Shown here piece after piece: positions 49,418-59,401 of a DNA stretch of 64,000 bases (position 1 is its first letter; each line of letters opens with the position of its first letter). A model generated the notes under the pieces. That model made no database searches and was not told the DNA's origin. It saw only the letters and a program-made list of their open reading frames with translations. Origin of the DNA: Dyella dinghuensis (lineage in GTDB: Bacteria > Pseudomonadota > Gammaproteobacteria > Xanthomonadales > Rhodanobacteraceae); NCBI RefSeq assembly GCF_003977615.1, contig NZ_RYZR01000007.1, positions 1 through 64,000 of the forward strand, in the 5' to 3' direction. A program made the translations under genes and the position numbers.

Positions 49418-51904
49418 TCACGCAACCTGTTCCACAAGTCGCTGATGTAATGCATCGGCACTCATGGGCGCACCAAAAAGGAAGCCCTGCATCTGTGAAC
49501 ACCCGGCTTCGCGCAGGAACGTGCTCTGCAGTTCCGTTTCAACGCCTTCGGCAATCACATCCTTGTTGAGGCTGCGTGCCATCGCAATGATCGCGCTGGT
49601 GATGGCGGCCGTTTCCGGATCTTGTGTGATATCGCGTACGAAGGCGCGGTCGATCTTTAGCGCATCGACTGGGAAGTGTTTCAGATAGGAAAGACTGCTG
49701 TAGCCGGTGCCGAAATCATCCAGCGACAAACGCACGCCACGCTGGCGTATGCGGCGAAGCAGACGAATGGTGCCGTCACCACCGCTCATCACCGTGCGTT
49801 CGGTGAGTTCCAATTCAAGCAGTGCAGGATCCAGTCCGGTCTCGCAAAGAATGCTGTCGAGGCGCTCGTAGAAGCCTGCATATTGAATCTGCAGCGGCGA
49901 TACGTTGACGGAGATGGGAATGGGTCGCCCCTCCCGCTGCCAGTGCCGCGCCTGCACGCAGGCTTCGCGCAGTGCCCATGTACCGATGGAAACGATAAGG
50001 CCGGTGTCTTCGGCTACTGGGATGAACTGATCGGGCAGGAATGCGTCTTTGCCTTCCACTTGTAGGCGCAGCAATGCCTCGGCACCCACGATATGACCCA
50101 GTGCCGCGTCGACTTTGGGTTGGTATTGCAACGATAGTTCGCCGTGTGCGAGCGCATGGCGCAGAACATTTTCAATGCGCTGGCTTGCCACCGAGCGTTG
50201 GCTCATTTCCGGCGAATAGAAACAATAGCCGTGGCGTCCCTGCGTTTTGACTTCGTACATGGCGGAGTCGGCGTTGCGCACAAGCGCATCCGGCTCGATC
50301 GCATCGCGAGGGAAAAGGCTGATGCCTATGCTCGCCCGTATGTCGAGCGGCGGAAGATGCGAAACCTTGGTTTGTGCGCACGCGTCGAGAAGCTTTTGCG
50401 CAAAACTGGCCGCTTCGTCGGCATCGTCCACGCGCGGCAGCAGTACAACGAATTCGTCGCCCGTGTAACGGAAAGCCAAGTCTTCACTTTCGCGCAGTGT
50501 GCCGCGTATCTGCTGCGCGACCGCCTGCAGTACTTGATCGCCGACACCATGGCCGAGCGTGTCGTTGATGCGGCGGAAGTGATCGAGGTCGATATAAAGC
50601 AGCGCGCATTGACGATGACGCTGCATCGCCATGCTTGTCGCCTGTTCGATACGCGCGTAGAGCAGGCTGCGATTGGGCAAGCCGGTGAGCGTGTCGTGTT
50701 GGGCCAGCTGGATCAGCTTCAAGGCTAGCGTGCGGTTTTCGCTGATGTCGTGACAGACCAGCACGCCGCCGGTGATGTTGCCGGAATGATCGTGAATCAA
50801 TGCGGCCGAGTTCTCGATCGGCGTTTCGAAACCATTGCGATGCAGAAGTATCGCCTTGCCGCTGAAGTCGACGACCGCATTGCGCCGCATGGCTTGACGC
50901 AAGGGATTGTCCAAGGGTTGCCGCGTATTGATATCGCGCAGGCGGAAAACATCGTCGAGCGGACTGCCTTTGGCTTCGGTGCTGGTCCAGCCCGTCATGG
51001 CTTCGGCGATCGGATTGAGCGACGTGACATTCAGTGCGATGTCGGTAGTGATTACCGCATCGCCGATGGAGTTGAGCGTGACTTCAGCGAGTTGCCGTTC
51101 GCGGAACAACGCATCTTCGTATTGCTTGCGTTTGGAGATGTCCTGGACCTGGCTCACTAGGTAATTGAGCTGGCCCGATTCGCTGCGCACCTGCGACACG
51201 CTGAGCAACACGTTGACGATATGTCCGTCGCGATGAATGTAGCGCTTCTCCGTCTGAAACGCTTCGCGCCGGCCATTGGTGATTTGCGCGGCGAGTGCTT
51301 CGCTGAGCGGCAGGTCGTCGGGATGCGTGATGTCGCGCCAAGCCATCGCGCGCATTTCGGTTTCGGTATAGCCGAGCATGTCGCACAACGATGCATTGAC
51401 GCGCTGATAGCGGCCGTCGGGAAGAACCAGTGCCATGCCGACCGCGGCATGCTGGAAAGCGAGCGAGAAGCGTTGCTCGCTTTCGCGCAGCTGCTCTTCC
51501 AGTGCGTGGCGTTCGGTGACATCGGTAAAGACGGTGAAGACGCCGCAGACGTTGCCCTGTGCATCGAAATCCGGCGTAAAGCTGCCATGCACGTAGCGGC
51601 GCCCGGGGCCGCTGAAAAGTTCGCCTTCGTAGCTGGACGCCTGACCACTCAGGGCCTGTATCAGCGCTGCGCGGGCACGCAGATAGCTTTCCGGATCCAG
51701 CGCTTCGCTGACCAGACGGCCCATGATTTTTTCAGGATCGATATCGAACCAGAGCCGGTGTGCTTCGTTGGCGAAGATGAAGCGCTCGTCCGTATCGATA
51801 TAGGTGATGAGCGCCGGAACGCTCTGTACGACATGCACAAGCAGATCCGTCCCCGCCGGGGGGGCGGAGGTGATGCCTTCGACGGGCTGCGTCACCTTTG
51901 ACAT
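49418..51904 (-). CDS. PAS-GGDEF-EAL cyclic-di-GMP signalling protein
   Basis: An 828-residue cytoplasmic protein: three PAS domains (about 20-140, 145-265, 275-395), a GGDEF domain (about 400-560) and an EAL domain (about 575-820). The GGDEF signature is TGDEF (RYTGDEFVVLLP), so cyclase activity is uncertain; RxxD is not evident upstream. The EAL domain keeps GAEALLRL, the NVSPLQ region, ELTERTVM and DDFGTGYSSLSYL, so phosphodiesterase activity is likely. There are no membrane helices, so it senses internal signals. The repeat at 49165-49302 separates it from the GNAT gene. Confidence 0.9.
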   Translation of the reverse strand: MSKVTQPVEGITSAPPAGTDLLVHVVQSVPALITYIDTDERFIFANEAHRLWFDIDPEKIMGRLVSEALDPESYLRARAALIQALSGQASSYEGELFSGPGRRYVHGSFTPDFDAQGNVCGVFTVFTDVTERHALEEQLRESEQRFSLAFQHAAVGMALVLPDGRYQRVNASLCDMLGYTETEMRAMAWRDITHPDDLPLSEALAAQITNGRREAFQTEKRYIHRDGHIVNVLLSVSQVRSESGQLNYLVSQVQDISKRKQYEDALFRERQLAEVTLNSIGDAVITTDIALNVTSLNPIAEAMTGWTSTEAKGSPLDDVFRLRDINTRQPLDNPLRQAMRRNAVVDFSGKAILLHRNGFETPIENSAALIHDHSGNITGGVLVCHDISENRTLALKLIQLAQHDTLTGLPNRSLLYARIEQATSMAMQRHRQCALLYIDLDHFRRINDTLGHGVGDQVLQAVAQQIRGTLRESEDLAFRYTGDEFVVLLPRVDDADEAASFAQKLLDACAQTKVSHLPPLDIRASIGISLFPRDAIEPDALVRNADSAMYEVKTQGRHGYCFYSPEMSQRSVASQRIENVLRHALAHGELSLQYQPKVDAALGHIVGAEALLRLQVEGKDAFLPDQFIPVAEDTGLIVSIGTWALREACVQARHWQREGRPIPISVNVSPLQIQYAGFYERLDSILCETGLDPALLELELTERTVMSGGDGTIRLLRRIRQRGVRLSLDDFGTGYSSLSYLKHFPVDALKIDRAFVRDITQDPETAAITSAIIAMARSLNKDVIAEGVETELQSTFLREAGCSQMQGFLFGAPMSADALHQRLVEQVA

Positions 51905-51986
51905 GTCGGATCCCCGGAGCCACCGATCAGGGTGTTTATCTGGGCGCTCGTTGCCACATCATGCGCCGGACCGGAGGCCGTTGCAC

Positions 51987-53141
51987 CTAGTGAAGCGAGG
52001 GGGACGGTGCGCTGAGTCGGCCGTTTTCGTCGAGTTCGATGTGGCCCAGGGCGTGAAGATCGCTCGCTGAATCGAAATGATCGGCCAGGGTCGCCAGCAA
52101 AGGGCCCAATGCACTGGGTTGTAGGGGATACGCGTGCGCCAGCACCCGCGCACGGCCGGCGGGGCCTGGCTGCGCCACGGTGATGGCCACGACGCCCAGA
52201 CCGGGTGCCTCATGCGCGAAAAGTGATGGTGCGCCGTAGGACATGTCGGGTGACGCGACGATGTCGATCAATGCGCCGTTGTCATATTCGACAGCGGCGC
52301 CATCCAGTTGCATCGGTATGCCATGTGCATGCAATAACGCACCGTACTGCCGCAATTCGAACATCACACCGGCAAACGCGTGACGGCGATCGGCGGCATC
52401 GCCGCCTTGATGCGCCAGCCATTGCGCGGGCGACTGCGCCCACACTTTGCCATCCGCATAACGCAATGACAGTCCGCGCGCGCTCAACGTCGTTTCTTCG
52501 CGATAGGGCGTCAGCAAGGCCGCTTCCAGCAATTGCCACAGCGGTGCCAGGTTGACGTGTTCGTATTGCACGCAAGTAAGTGCAAGCAGGTCGTTGCGGC
52601 TCAAAAAGCGCGCATGTTCCAGCCGGATGCCGAAACTCCGCATCAACCAGTCGGAGGTACGCGTCCCCGCTTCACCGCGGCCGACGAGTTCGACTTCCAA
52701 TCGATCGGAAAGCTCACTGGCCAATGCGTCCGGCGCCAGCAGGCTGAGCGGCAAAAGGCGCATGGGACCGCCGGCGTAGCGCGGATCGGGTTCGAGCGGC
52801 TGTGCAGGCATGTGGCCGTCGTGGCTGCCGAACGCCACGACGTTCTCCAACTGACCGCGCGGAACGCGCCGCGCCAATTCGTCCAGCGTTGCCCAGACGG
52901 GAAAACCGGGGCGCAGCAATTCCACCGCATCGAACAGCGAGCCGGCCAAGGCCAGCCGCGCCTGCGCCACCTGCGGAACCAGTGCGTGCAGATCGTCGGC
53001 CACCAGTGCGGCCAGTTCGGCGGCCTCATCACGGCCCAGCGTCAGTTGCCGGGGTTGTTCGTCCGGGGACAATTCCAGCGCCAGAACGATGGGGAGCGCT
53101 TGCAAAAGACCAGCTTCCACGCAGGGATATCCGTGTGCCAA
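51987..53141 (-). CDS. Hypothetical protein of the Xanthomonadales type
   Basis: A 384-residue soluble protein; it was not assigned to a known family. The N-terminal third is hydrophobic-helical (LLQALPIVLALELSPDE, AAELAALVADDLHALV), the centre holds SFGIRLEHARFLSRNDLLAL and the end is beta-rich. There is no signal peptide, nucleotide-binding motif or metal-binding cluster. It lies between the PAS-GGDEF-EAL gene and the divergent thiolase gene; the 95-base gap to the latter holds both promoters. Confidence 0.7.
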   Translation of the reverse strand: MAHGYPCVEAGLLQALPIVLALELSPDEQPRQLTLGRDEAAELAALVADDLHALVPQVAQARLALAGSLFDAVELLRPGFPVWATLDELARRVPRGQLENVVAFGSHDGHMPAQPLEPDPRYAGGPMRLLPLSLLAPDALASELSDRLEVELVGRGEAGTRTSDWLMRSFGIRLEHARFLSRNDLLALTCVQYEHVNLAPLWQLLEAALLTPYREETTLSARGLSLRYADGKVWAQSPAQWLAHQGGDAADRRHAFAGVMFELRQYGALLHAHGIPMQLDGAAVEYDNGALIDIVASPDMSYGAPSLFAHEAPGLGVVAITVAQPGPAGRARVLAHAYPLQPSALGPLLATLADHFDSASDLHALGHIELDENGRLSAPSPSLH

Positions 53142-53236
53142 AGGGTTACAAGTCTAACATTCGCGCTTTCGGGCTTTCGCCCAGGCACAGAGCGGGTTAG
53201 CCTTGCCGGATCAGGTGTATCTGGATAAGTCAGGCT

Positions 53237-54523
53237 ATGGAAAACACGCAGCAGCGCGTCGGCATTATCGGCGGTGTGCGCATCCCGTTCTGTCGCAACA
53301 ACACTGCGTATGCGGATGTGGGCAACTTCGGGATGTCGGTGAAGGTGCTGGGTGCGCTGGTCGAGCGCTTCGGCCTGCACGGCGTGGAGCTGGGCGAAGT
53401 GGCGATGGGGGCGGTGATCAAGCACTCCTCCGACTGGAATTTGGCCCGCGAAGCCCTGCTGAGCTCCGGTCTGGCGCCGACCACCCCCGGCATCACCACC
53501 GCGCGTGCCTGCGGTACGTCGCTGGACAACACCATCATCATCGCCAACAAGATCGCCGCGGGTCAGATCCAGGCTGGCATTGCCGGCGGTTCGGACACCA
53601 CCAGCGATGTGCCGATCGTTTTCACGCCGCGTCTACGCAAGCGCCTGCTGGCGATGAATCGCGCGAAGACGCCGATGGACAAATTGAAAACCGCGCTGCG
53701 CGGATTTTCGCTGAGCGAATTGAAACCGTCGTTTCCCGGCGTGGCCGAGCCGCGTACGGGCATGTCGATGGGCGACCACTGCGAAAAGATGGCGCGCGAG
53801 TGGCATATCGGCCGGGTGGATCAGGATCGCGTCGCACTGGAAAGTCACCGCAAGCTGGCGGCTGCTTACGAGGCGGGTTTCTTTGAAGATCTGGTCGTGC
53901 CATTCCGTGCGTTGAAGCGCGACGGTTTTCTGCGCCCCGATACCACGATGGAAAAACTCGCGACGCTTAAGCCGGCGTTCGACAAGACATCCGGGTTTGG
54001 CACACTCACTGCCGGCAACTCCACCGGCTTGTCCGACGGCGCTGCGGCGGTGTTGTTGGGCAGCGATGCGTGGGCGGCCCAGCGCGGCCTGAAAATTCAG
54101 GCGTATCTGCGCGACGCCGAAGTGGCCGCGGTCGATTTCGTGCACGGCGAAGGGTTGCTGATGGCACCCACCATTGCGGTGCCGCGCATGCTCGCGCGGC
54201 ATGGACTTACGCTGCAGGACTTCGACTTCTACGAAATCCATGAAGCGTTTGCGGCGCAGGTGCTCTGCACGCTGCGTGCGTGGGAATCGGCCGATTACTG
54301 CAAGAATCGATTGGGGCTGGATGCGCCCTTCGGTTCGATCGATCCGGCCAAGCTCAACGTGCACGGCTCCAGTCTTGCCGTGGGACATCCCTTTGCCGCC
54401 ACCGGCGCACGCATTGTCGCCACGCTGGCCAAATTGCTGGAGCAGAAGGGTTCCGGTCGCGGGCTGATTTCCATCTGCACCGCAGGCGGCATGGGTGTCA
54501 CGGCGATTCTGGAACGCCCCTAA
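53237..54523 (+). CDS. Thiolase (acetyl-CoA C-acyltransferase, FadI-like)
   Basis: A 428-residue thiolase. The nucleophile Cys92 is in ARACGTSLD, the general-base segment is HEAFAAQVLC, the second cysteine is in CTAGGMGVTAI, and GSSLAVGHPFAATGAR is the substrate-binding glycine loop. FadI-type and acetoacetyl-CoA thiolases of about this length are alike, so degradative versus biosynthetic use cannot be told. It stands alone; no FadJ-like gene is adjacent. It converges tightly on the phospholipase D gene. Confidence 0.88.
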   Translation: MENTQQRVGIIGGVRIPFCRNNTAYADVGNFGMSVKVLGALVERFGLHGVELGEVAMGAVIKHSSDWNLAREALLSSGLAPTTPGITTARACGTSLDNTIIIANKIAAGQIQAGIAGGSDTTSDVPIVFTPRLRKRLLAMNRAKTPMDKLKTALRGFSLSELKPSFPGVAEPRTGMSMGDHCEKMAREWHIGRVDQDRVALESHRKLAAAYEAGFFEDLVVPFRALKRDGFLRPDTTMEKLATLKPAFDKTSGFGTLTAGNSTGLSDGAAAVLLGSDAWAAQRGLKIQAYLRDAEVAAVDFVHGEGLLMAPTIAVPRMLARHGLTLQDFDFYEIHEAFAAQVLCTLRAWESADYCKNRLGLDAPFGSIDPAKLNVHGSSLAVGHPFAATGARIVATLAKLLEQKGSGRGLISICTAGGMGVTAILERP

Positions 54524-54527
54524 GCCC

Positions 54528-56423
54528 TTAGAGAACGCCTTGCACGCCCGCACCGAACGCGGTGATGAAACGCGTGTAGATCAACTTGGGTGAAATATCG
54601 ACGTCCGGAAAATCGCCGGCTGGCGCGTAGCAGTTCTCGAAATTCGGATCGGTGGGCAATAGCGGTGCGCAGCCCGGTTTGATGTCGTAACTGGTTGCGT
54701 AGCGGAACGGCCAGATGTCGAAAAACGGAAGCTTGGCCGAGACGTTGCTGATCGCCAGACTGATGTTGCCAAGCACCGGAATCACGGGCTTGCGCTCGGC
54801 AATCACCCAAGCATTTTCCGGCAAGGTGGATTGCATGATCGACTCGCGCAGCTGACTTGCAAAACGCTGGTCGTAGATGATGACGCCCGCTTCGGTGTTG
54901 TAGTGATCGGAGCGTGGATCGAAGTTGTGTGTGCCGACCATTGCCAGATCGTTATCCACCACGATGGACTTGGCGTGCAGACCAAAGCGGCGGCCGGCGC
55001 TTATCAGTGGCGCGGGACGATTGCGTCGGCCGTTACTGCCGAAAAGACCGGGCCGTCGTTCCGTGCCTGGCGCGCGCTTGTGTTTCAAGCCGGGCGTTGC
55101 GGGTTCCGAGGTCGCGTCGTCATCGTCTTCTTCATCGTAGACGTTTGCCTGCTCGTAGGCAGCGTTCGCGATCTCTGCGTGCGGCTTCATTTCATAGATG
55201 TCGAAGCCGTATTTCGTAAGATAGGTGCGGCGACGCTTGTACGACACCGCATAAACCGCAAAGGCATCGGTCGACGCCAGCGAGTTGGTGGAGACGATGA
55301 TCTTCGGCGGTGGTGCTTCGTTGTGCAGCTTCTTGAAAAGGCGCCGCGCACGGCTACTCATCACCAGATAAGGCGTTTGCAGCACGACTTCTTGCTTTGC
55401 GTCGGTGACAAGGCGCATCAGGCGCATGGTGAATTCGCGCGCGTCGCGTTTGTCGGGATTTTCCGTCTTGCCAGGACGATCACTGAAGTATTCCACCTTG
55501 CTGATGACCAGACTCGGTTCGATCAAGTGCTCGGTGAGCCACTCGGAATCCTCCGCTTCGGCCTGTGCGCTGGCGACGCGCGATGGATTGGCGTAGTGCG
55601 GTGCCGGCCATGGCGGCGGATTCGGGTCGCGAAGAATCAGGCGATTCACGTCGCGAAGATGCGTTAGTGGCACGGAACGTTTGTGGTTCCAGAAAAGTTC
55701 GAAGCTGCTCGCCATCGCCTGCGCAGCGGGGCCGCCGACCATCACGTCGCGATCGACATAGTCGTAATCGTTATCCCAGTTGAAATAACGATCCTGATAA
55801 TTGCGGCCGCCCGTGATGCCGATGGCATCATCCACCAACAGCAGTTTGTTGTGCATGCGCTGGTTGAACTTTATGAAACAGCAAACCAGTCCGGCGGCAA
55901 ATTCCAATGGCGGCGTACGCGAATTCTGGAAGGTGGGGTTGTAGATGCGCACCTGAAGATTCGGGCTGGCGCGCGAAAGTTTTTCGAGCACCACGGGGTC
56001 TTCGAACGAAAAAAGTTGATCCGCGACAATACGCACGTTGATGCCGCGACGGGCAGCGGCGATCAATTCGTTGAGAACCAGCTCGCCGGTGTCGTCTTCG
56101 TCCCAGATATACGTTTGCACGTCGATCGATTGGCGTGCCGCGCGAATCAGATTGATGCGTGCGACCAATGCGGCCTCGCTGTCGTCGAGCAGCGTGACGA
56201 TATGTTCGGGTTTGTCCGGCGTGGAATGGGCGAGTGCCTGATCGGCCGCATCGAGCAAGGGCGAGGGCGTTGCGCAGTGATCGGGGCTGTGACAGGTGAG
56301 TTGCTGATCCACGCTGGCGGCGACGATCGTATCGGCTTTCTGGATGCGCGCGCGCGTCAGCGTGCAGCCTTGCAGCAGCACGGCCAGCAGCACAATGACG
56401 AATAGACCGCAGCGCAGACGCAT
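54528..56423 (-). CDS. Phospholipase-D-family lipoprotein (cardiolipin synthase-like)
   Basis: A 631-residue lipoprotein: signal peptide with lipobox LLQGC (Cys20), then two PLD domains with HKD motifs MHNKLLLVDD (about 210-225) and LHAKSIVVDN followed by GTHNFDPRS (about 500-515). The order fits ClsC-like enzymes that make cardiolipin by phosphatidyl transfer; other lipid or nucleic-acid phosphodiesterase activity is possible. An acidic, low-complexity insert (EEDDDDATSE) lies between the domains. It is convergent with the thiolase gene. Confidence 0.86.
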   Translation of the reverse strand: MRLRCGLFVIVLLAVLLQGCTLTRARIQKADTIVAASVDQQLTCHSPDHCATPSPLLDAADQALAHSTPDKPEHIVTLLDDSEAALVARINLIRAARQSIDVQTYIWDEDDTGELVLNELIAAARRGINVRIVADQLFSFEDPVVLEKLSRASPNLQVRIYNPTFQNSRTPPLEFAAGLVCCFIKFNQRMHNKLLLVDDAIGITGGRNYQDRYFNWDNDYDYVDRDVMVGGPAAQAMASSFELFWNHKRSVPLTHLRDVNRLILRDPNPPPWPAPHYANPSRVASAQAEAEDSEWLTEHLIEPSLVISKVEYFSDRPGKTENPDKRDAREFTMRLMRLVTDAKQEVVLQTPYLVMSSRARRLFKKLHNEAPPPKIIVSTNSLASTDAFAVYAVSYKRRRTYLTKYGFDIYEMKPHAEIANAAYEQANVYDEEDDDDATSEPATPGLKHKRAPGTERRPGLFGSNGRRNRPAPLISAGRRFGLHAKSIVVDNDLAMVGTHNFDPRSDHYNTEAGVIIYDQRFASQLRESIMQSTLPENAWVIAERKPVIPVLGNISLAISNVSAKLPFFDIWPFRYATSYDIKPGCAPLLPTDPNFENCYAPAGDFPDVDISPKLIYTRFITAFGAGVQGVL

Positions 56424-56443
56424 GCGCCGATGATAACCGTGGC

Positions 56444-57007
56444 TCAGCGACTTTCGCGTTGCAGCGTGATACTCAGATTCAGGTCGACGCTGTCCGATAG
56501 CGCCAGGTGATCTGCAGTCATGCCGAATACGCTTCGCCGCAGATTACCGTGCAGCATGATCTTGCAGGGGGTCGGCGATATTTCTTCACAGTGCACCGGT
56601 TCCACCGCAAATTGAATCGGCGCGGTAATGCCGCGCATGGTGAGGTAGCCGGTGAGCGTGCCACCCCGGTCTAAGTCGGCCTGTGAAATCGGGTTGGAAA
56701 TGAAGTGAATCAGCGGATGATGGCCGGCGTCGAAAAAGGCCGGCGCCATGACCCACTGGCGCATGCGCGAGGTAGGCATCGCGACGCTGTCTACCGAAAT
56801 CGATGCATCGACGACCCAGCTATCGGGACTGGGTCCGGGCACGACATCACCCGCGACTTGCGTGAAATGACCGTCGACGTGCTCCAGCCACAGCACGCGC
56901 ACTTCGAAGGTTGCCTGCGAGGCAAGCGGATCGATGCGGTAATCCGTTTCGCTGGCCGCTGCCGAGGCCGCAAGAAAAAGCAGCGGCAGCAGCCAGAGCC
57001 GCCTCAC
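56444..57007 (-). CDS. YceI-family periplasmic protein
   Basis: A 187-residue protein with a signal peptide (MRRLWLLPLLFLAASAAASE) and a lipocalin-like YceI barrel: YRIDPLASQATFEVRVLWLE, then GTLTGYLTMRGITAPIQFAV and FGMTADHLALSDSVDLNL. YceI proteins bind isoprenoid-type ligands. The end of the next gene upstream (sixA, at 57004) overlaps this start by four bases, so sixA and yceI are co-transcribed. Confidence 0.88.
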   Translation of the reverse strand: MRRLWLLPLLFLAASAAASETDYRIDPLASQATFEVRVLWLEHVDGHFTQVAGDVVPGPSPDSWVVDASISVDSVAMPTSRMRQWVMAPAFFDAGHHPLIHFISNPISQADLDRGGTLTGYLTMRGITAPIQFAVEPVHCEEISPTPCKIMLHGNLRRSVFGMTADHLALSDSVDLNLSITLQRESR

Positions 57008-57477
57008 GGCGACCAGAACGCATCCAGTCGTGCGCTGCCCGGTTCCAGCGGGCCATCCAGATGGAGCACGGCCAATCCGGCCGGCGGCATGCCACGAAAT
57101 TCGTCGGAGCGACCTTCCACGAGTAATGCCACCAGCCGTTCGATGCCCGGATTGTGGCCTACCAACATGACGGTATTAACGTCGTCGTGTTGATCGAGCA
57201 GGGCCAGCAGTTCGCCTGGCGTGGCGTTGTAAATCTCGGTCGCTTCCTGCATCGCCGGCGCACGTTCGAGTGCCGCCAGCGCAAGTGTTGCCGTGGCGCA
57301 GGTGCGTTCGGAAGGTGAGCACAGCACGCGGTCGGGACGAATGCCGTGCGACTTGAGCCAAGCGCCTGCTGCGCGCGCCTCCTGTTCGCCCCGTCCGCTG
57401 AGGCGGCGCACATTGTCGTCGGCACCCGCTGAGGCGGGCTGTGCTTCGGCGTGCCGTAGCAGGATCAATTCATGCAT
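57004..57477 (-). CDS. sixA: SixA-like phosphohistidine phosphatase
   Basis: A 157-residue histidine-phosphatase-superfamily protein: RHAEA with nucleophile His9, second core residues SPSERTCATA and VGHNPGIERLVALL. The short form without the large cap domain is SixA, which dephosphorylates histidine phosphotransfer proteins. It lies nine bases after the ParA gene and overlaps yceI. Confidence 0.85.
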   Translation of the reverse strand: MHELILLRHAEAQPASAGADDNVRRLSGRGEQEARAAGAWLKSHGIRPDRVLCSPSERTCATATLALAALERAPAMQEATEIYNATPGELLALLDQHDDVNTVMLVGHNPGIERLVALLVEGRSDEFRGMPPAGLAVLHLDGPLEPGSARLDAFWSP

Positions 57478-57486
57478 AAAAATTCC

Positions 57487-58119
57487 TTAGTGCTTTCGCT
57501 TGATCCAGCGTAACAAAGGTGCCCAGTCCTGTTGGTGCCCGCGAACCTGTTCGGAGTTGTAATCGAAGATACCCTTGCCCAACGAGGTCAGTAACACATA
57601 TGCCTGCGTGTCGCGCAATTGTGCGATGACCGGGAAGGGCGCCTGTTCGGCGAGCTGTTCCATCGCTTCCTGACTGGCGTGGGTCCATGGCTTGAGCCGG
57701 TTGCCGACCAGTGCGACGGGCAATTTGCCGCGTTTGATGCGGCTGATCGTGCGCAAGTGCTGGAGAAAATGGAGCGTGGCGTGCATGTCGAACGACGATG
57801 GCAGCACGGGCACCACCAGCATGTCGGCCTTTTCCAGATACGGCTCGAGTTCGCGTTCGTGCGAACCGGCGGGGGTATCGATCAACAGGCGATCGGTGTC
57901 TTCGGGCACTTTGTCGAGCGACTTGCGGCCGCCTTCCATCGCCAGGACGCCGGGCACATTTTCAGGACGCAGACTGGCCCAGCGGAAACTGGAGCCTTGC
58001 GGGTCGCTATCGATGATGGCGGTGCGTTTGCCGTCCTGCGCCCAATGCGAAGCCAGCTGGGTTACCAGCGTGCTCTTGCCACAACCACCCTTGCTGCTTG
58101 CTACCAGCACCGTAAGCAT
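57487..58119 (-). CDS. ParA-family ATPase
   Basis: A 210-residue MinD/ParA-type ATPase with deviant Walker A KGGCGKST, IDSDPQGSS and the hydrophobic Walker B LLIDTPAGSH. Single-domain ParAs of this size without an adjacent parB often position proteins or organelles rather than replicons. It is upstream of sixA and yceI, perhaps in one transcript. Confidence 0.85.
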   Translation of the reverse strand: MLTVLVASSKGGCGKSTLVTQLASHWAQDGKRTAIIDSDPQGSSFRWASLRPENVPGVLAMEGGRKSLDKVPEDTDRLLIDTPAGSHERELEPYLEKADMLVVPVLPSSFDMHATLHFLQHLRTISRIKRGKLPVALVGNRLKPWTHASQEAMEQLAEQAPFPVIAQLRDTQAYVLLTSLGKGIFDYNSEQVRGHQQDWAPLLRWIKRKH

Positions 58120-58235
58120 TACATGCCCCTGCGTCGTGGAGTGGGCTCAAGGGTAGCGGGGGAGAGGGGAGCAAGGGAACAGGCAACGATAGCGCACTGC
58201 AACGAAGTTGGCGCGGTTGCTGTTCCCTTCTTGGC

Positions 58236-59258
58236 TCAGTTGGCCTTGGCCGCCGGGGCGTCGGTGGGAATGCCGTCGTCGTGCAGTGCGGCCAGTATCA
58301 GGCTCATCTGGGTACCGCCAGTGCGCGCCAGGGCCAGCAGATGCTGCGATTGGGCTTTATCGTTCCGCGCGCGGGCGGAGAGCTCGGCGAAGTTCTGTAC
58401 CTGCCACACCAGGTTGTGCCGCGCATTCTGGGCGTCCTGCTGCTGGGCCGGATCGCCACTGAGTACTTCACGCAGGTGCAAGCCGAGCGAGCGGCCCAGC
58501 GGGCTGGAACCCCATTCCAGAATCTTGCCGAGTTTCAGGCAATCGTCCTTCACGGTCGGATCCTTCGGCGCTTTGTCTTCGCAGTAGGTCGCGGTGTCGT
58601 GCAGTGCCGGCTGCGGAATGCCGGACGCGCTGCTGAAGGCAATCAGCATCTGAACGCCGTTCGGGCCCGCACTGGAATTGGGGTCCATGGTGGCGGGCGG
58701 CGGTGGCAGGGTGCTGACGGTGGCGGCCAAGGCTTTCAGGCCGACGCCGGAATAGTCGTCATAGATCTTGGCGTTGGCGGCATTCGTCAGGTCCTGACGT
58801 GCGTCTTGCGCCTTCATCGTATTGACGTCCTGGCTGAGCTTCACCAGCCAGGCCGCCGCGTTGTCCGGTGCCTGCTGGACCAGTTGGGCGAGCGCATCGG
58901 CGTTCGGGCATTCCTTGGCCTTGGCGTCGCAATCGGCCAGGCGAACCCAGTTTTCCGCAGGGCCGGCGTCGTCCGCGTGGGCGGCACGTTCGATCAGTGC
59001 ATGGAAGGAACTGATTTTGTTCTGATTGGGCAGCGGACGGGCCAGCAGCGCGGCGGCGAGCAGCCGGTCGGCGGAGGCGCTTGGCGCCAGCACGCTGACC
59101 AGATCGCTTTGGAAGGCGAGCAACGCATTGACGCGCGCTTCGTCGGCTTTCGAGGGAGTGGGCCCGGGGCCGGGACTGTCTTGCGGGCTTGCCATAGCAG
59201 CCGACGAGGCGCCAAGCGTGCAGAGAAGGGTAAGGACCAGGGGGCGCCATCCGCGCAT
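58236..59258 (-). CDS. Exported hypothetical protein
   Basis: A 340-residue protein with a signal peptide (MRGWRPLVLTLLCTLGASSAAMAS). The mature part is Ala-rich and helical with TPR-like spacing (VRLADCDAKAKECPNADALA, LVQQAPDNAAAWLVKLSQDV) and two or three Cys pairs. ATG 59258 has GGAG at the right distance; in-frame starts at 59279 and 59294 are less suitable. The family was not recognised. Confidence 0.72.
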   Translation of the reverse strand: MRGWRPLVLTLLCTLGASSAAMASPQDSPGPGPTPSKADEARVNALLAFQSDLVSVLAPSASADRLLAAALLARPLPNQNKISSFHALIERAAHADDAGPAENWVRLADCDAKAKECPNADALAQLVQQAPDNAAAWLVKLSQDVNTMKAQDARQDLTNAANAKIYDDYSGVGLKALAATVSTLPPPPATMDPNSSAGPNGVQMLIAFSSASGIPQPALHDTATYCEDKAPKDPTVKDDCLKLGKILEWGSSPLGRSLGLHLREVLSGDPAQQQDAQNARHNLVWQVQNFAELSARARNDKAQSQHLLALARTGGTQMSLILAALHDDGIPTDAPAAKAN

Positions 59259-59401
59259 CAGAGATGCTCCGTCGTTCATAAAGGCGGGCAGCATACCCCG
59301 CGCGGACTAAGGCGGTTCTGAACGGCTGGATTCAGATGCCCCGGCCCGCGGCCGCACTTGTTAGCATGGCCGCTTGCCATCGCGGTACATGGGAGAAAGA
59401 T

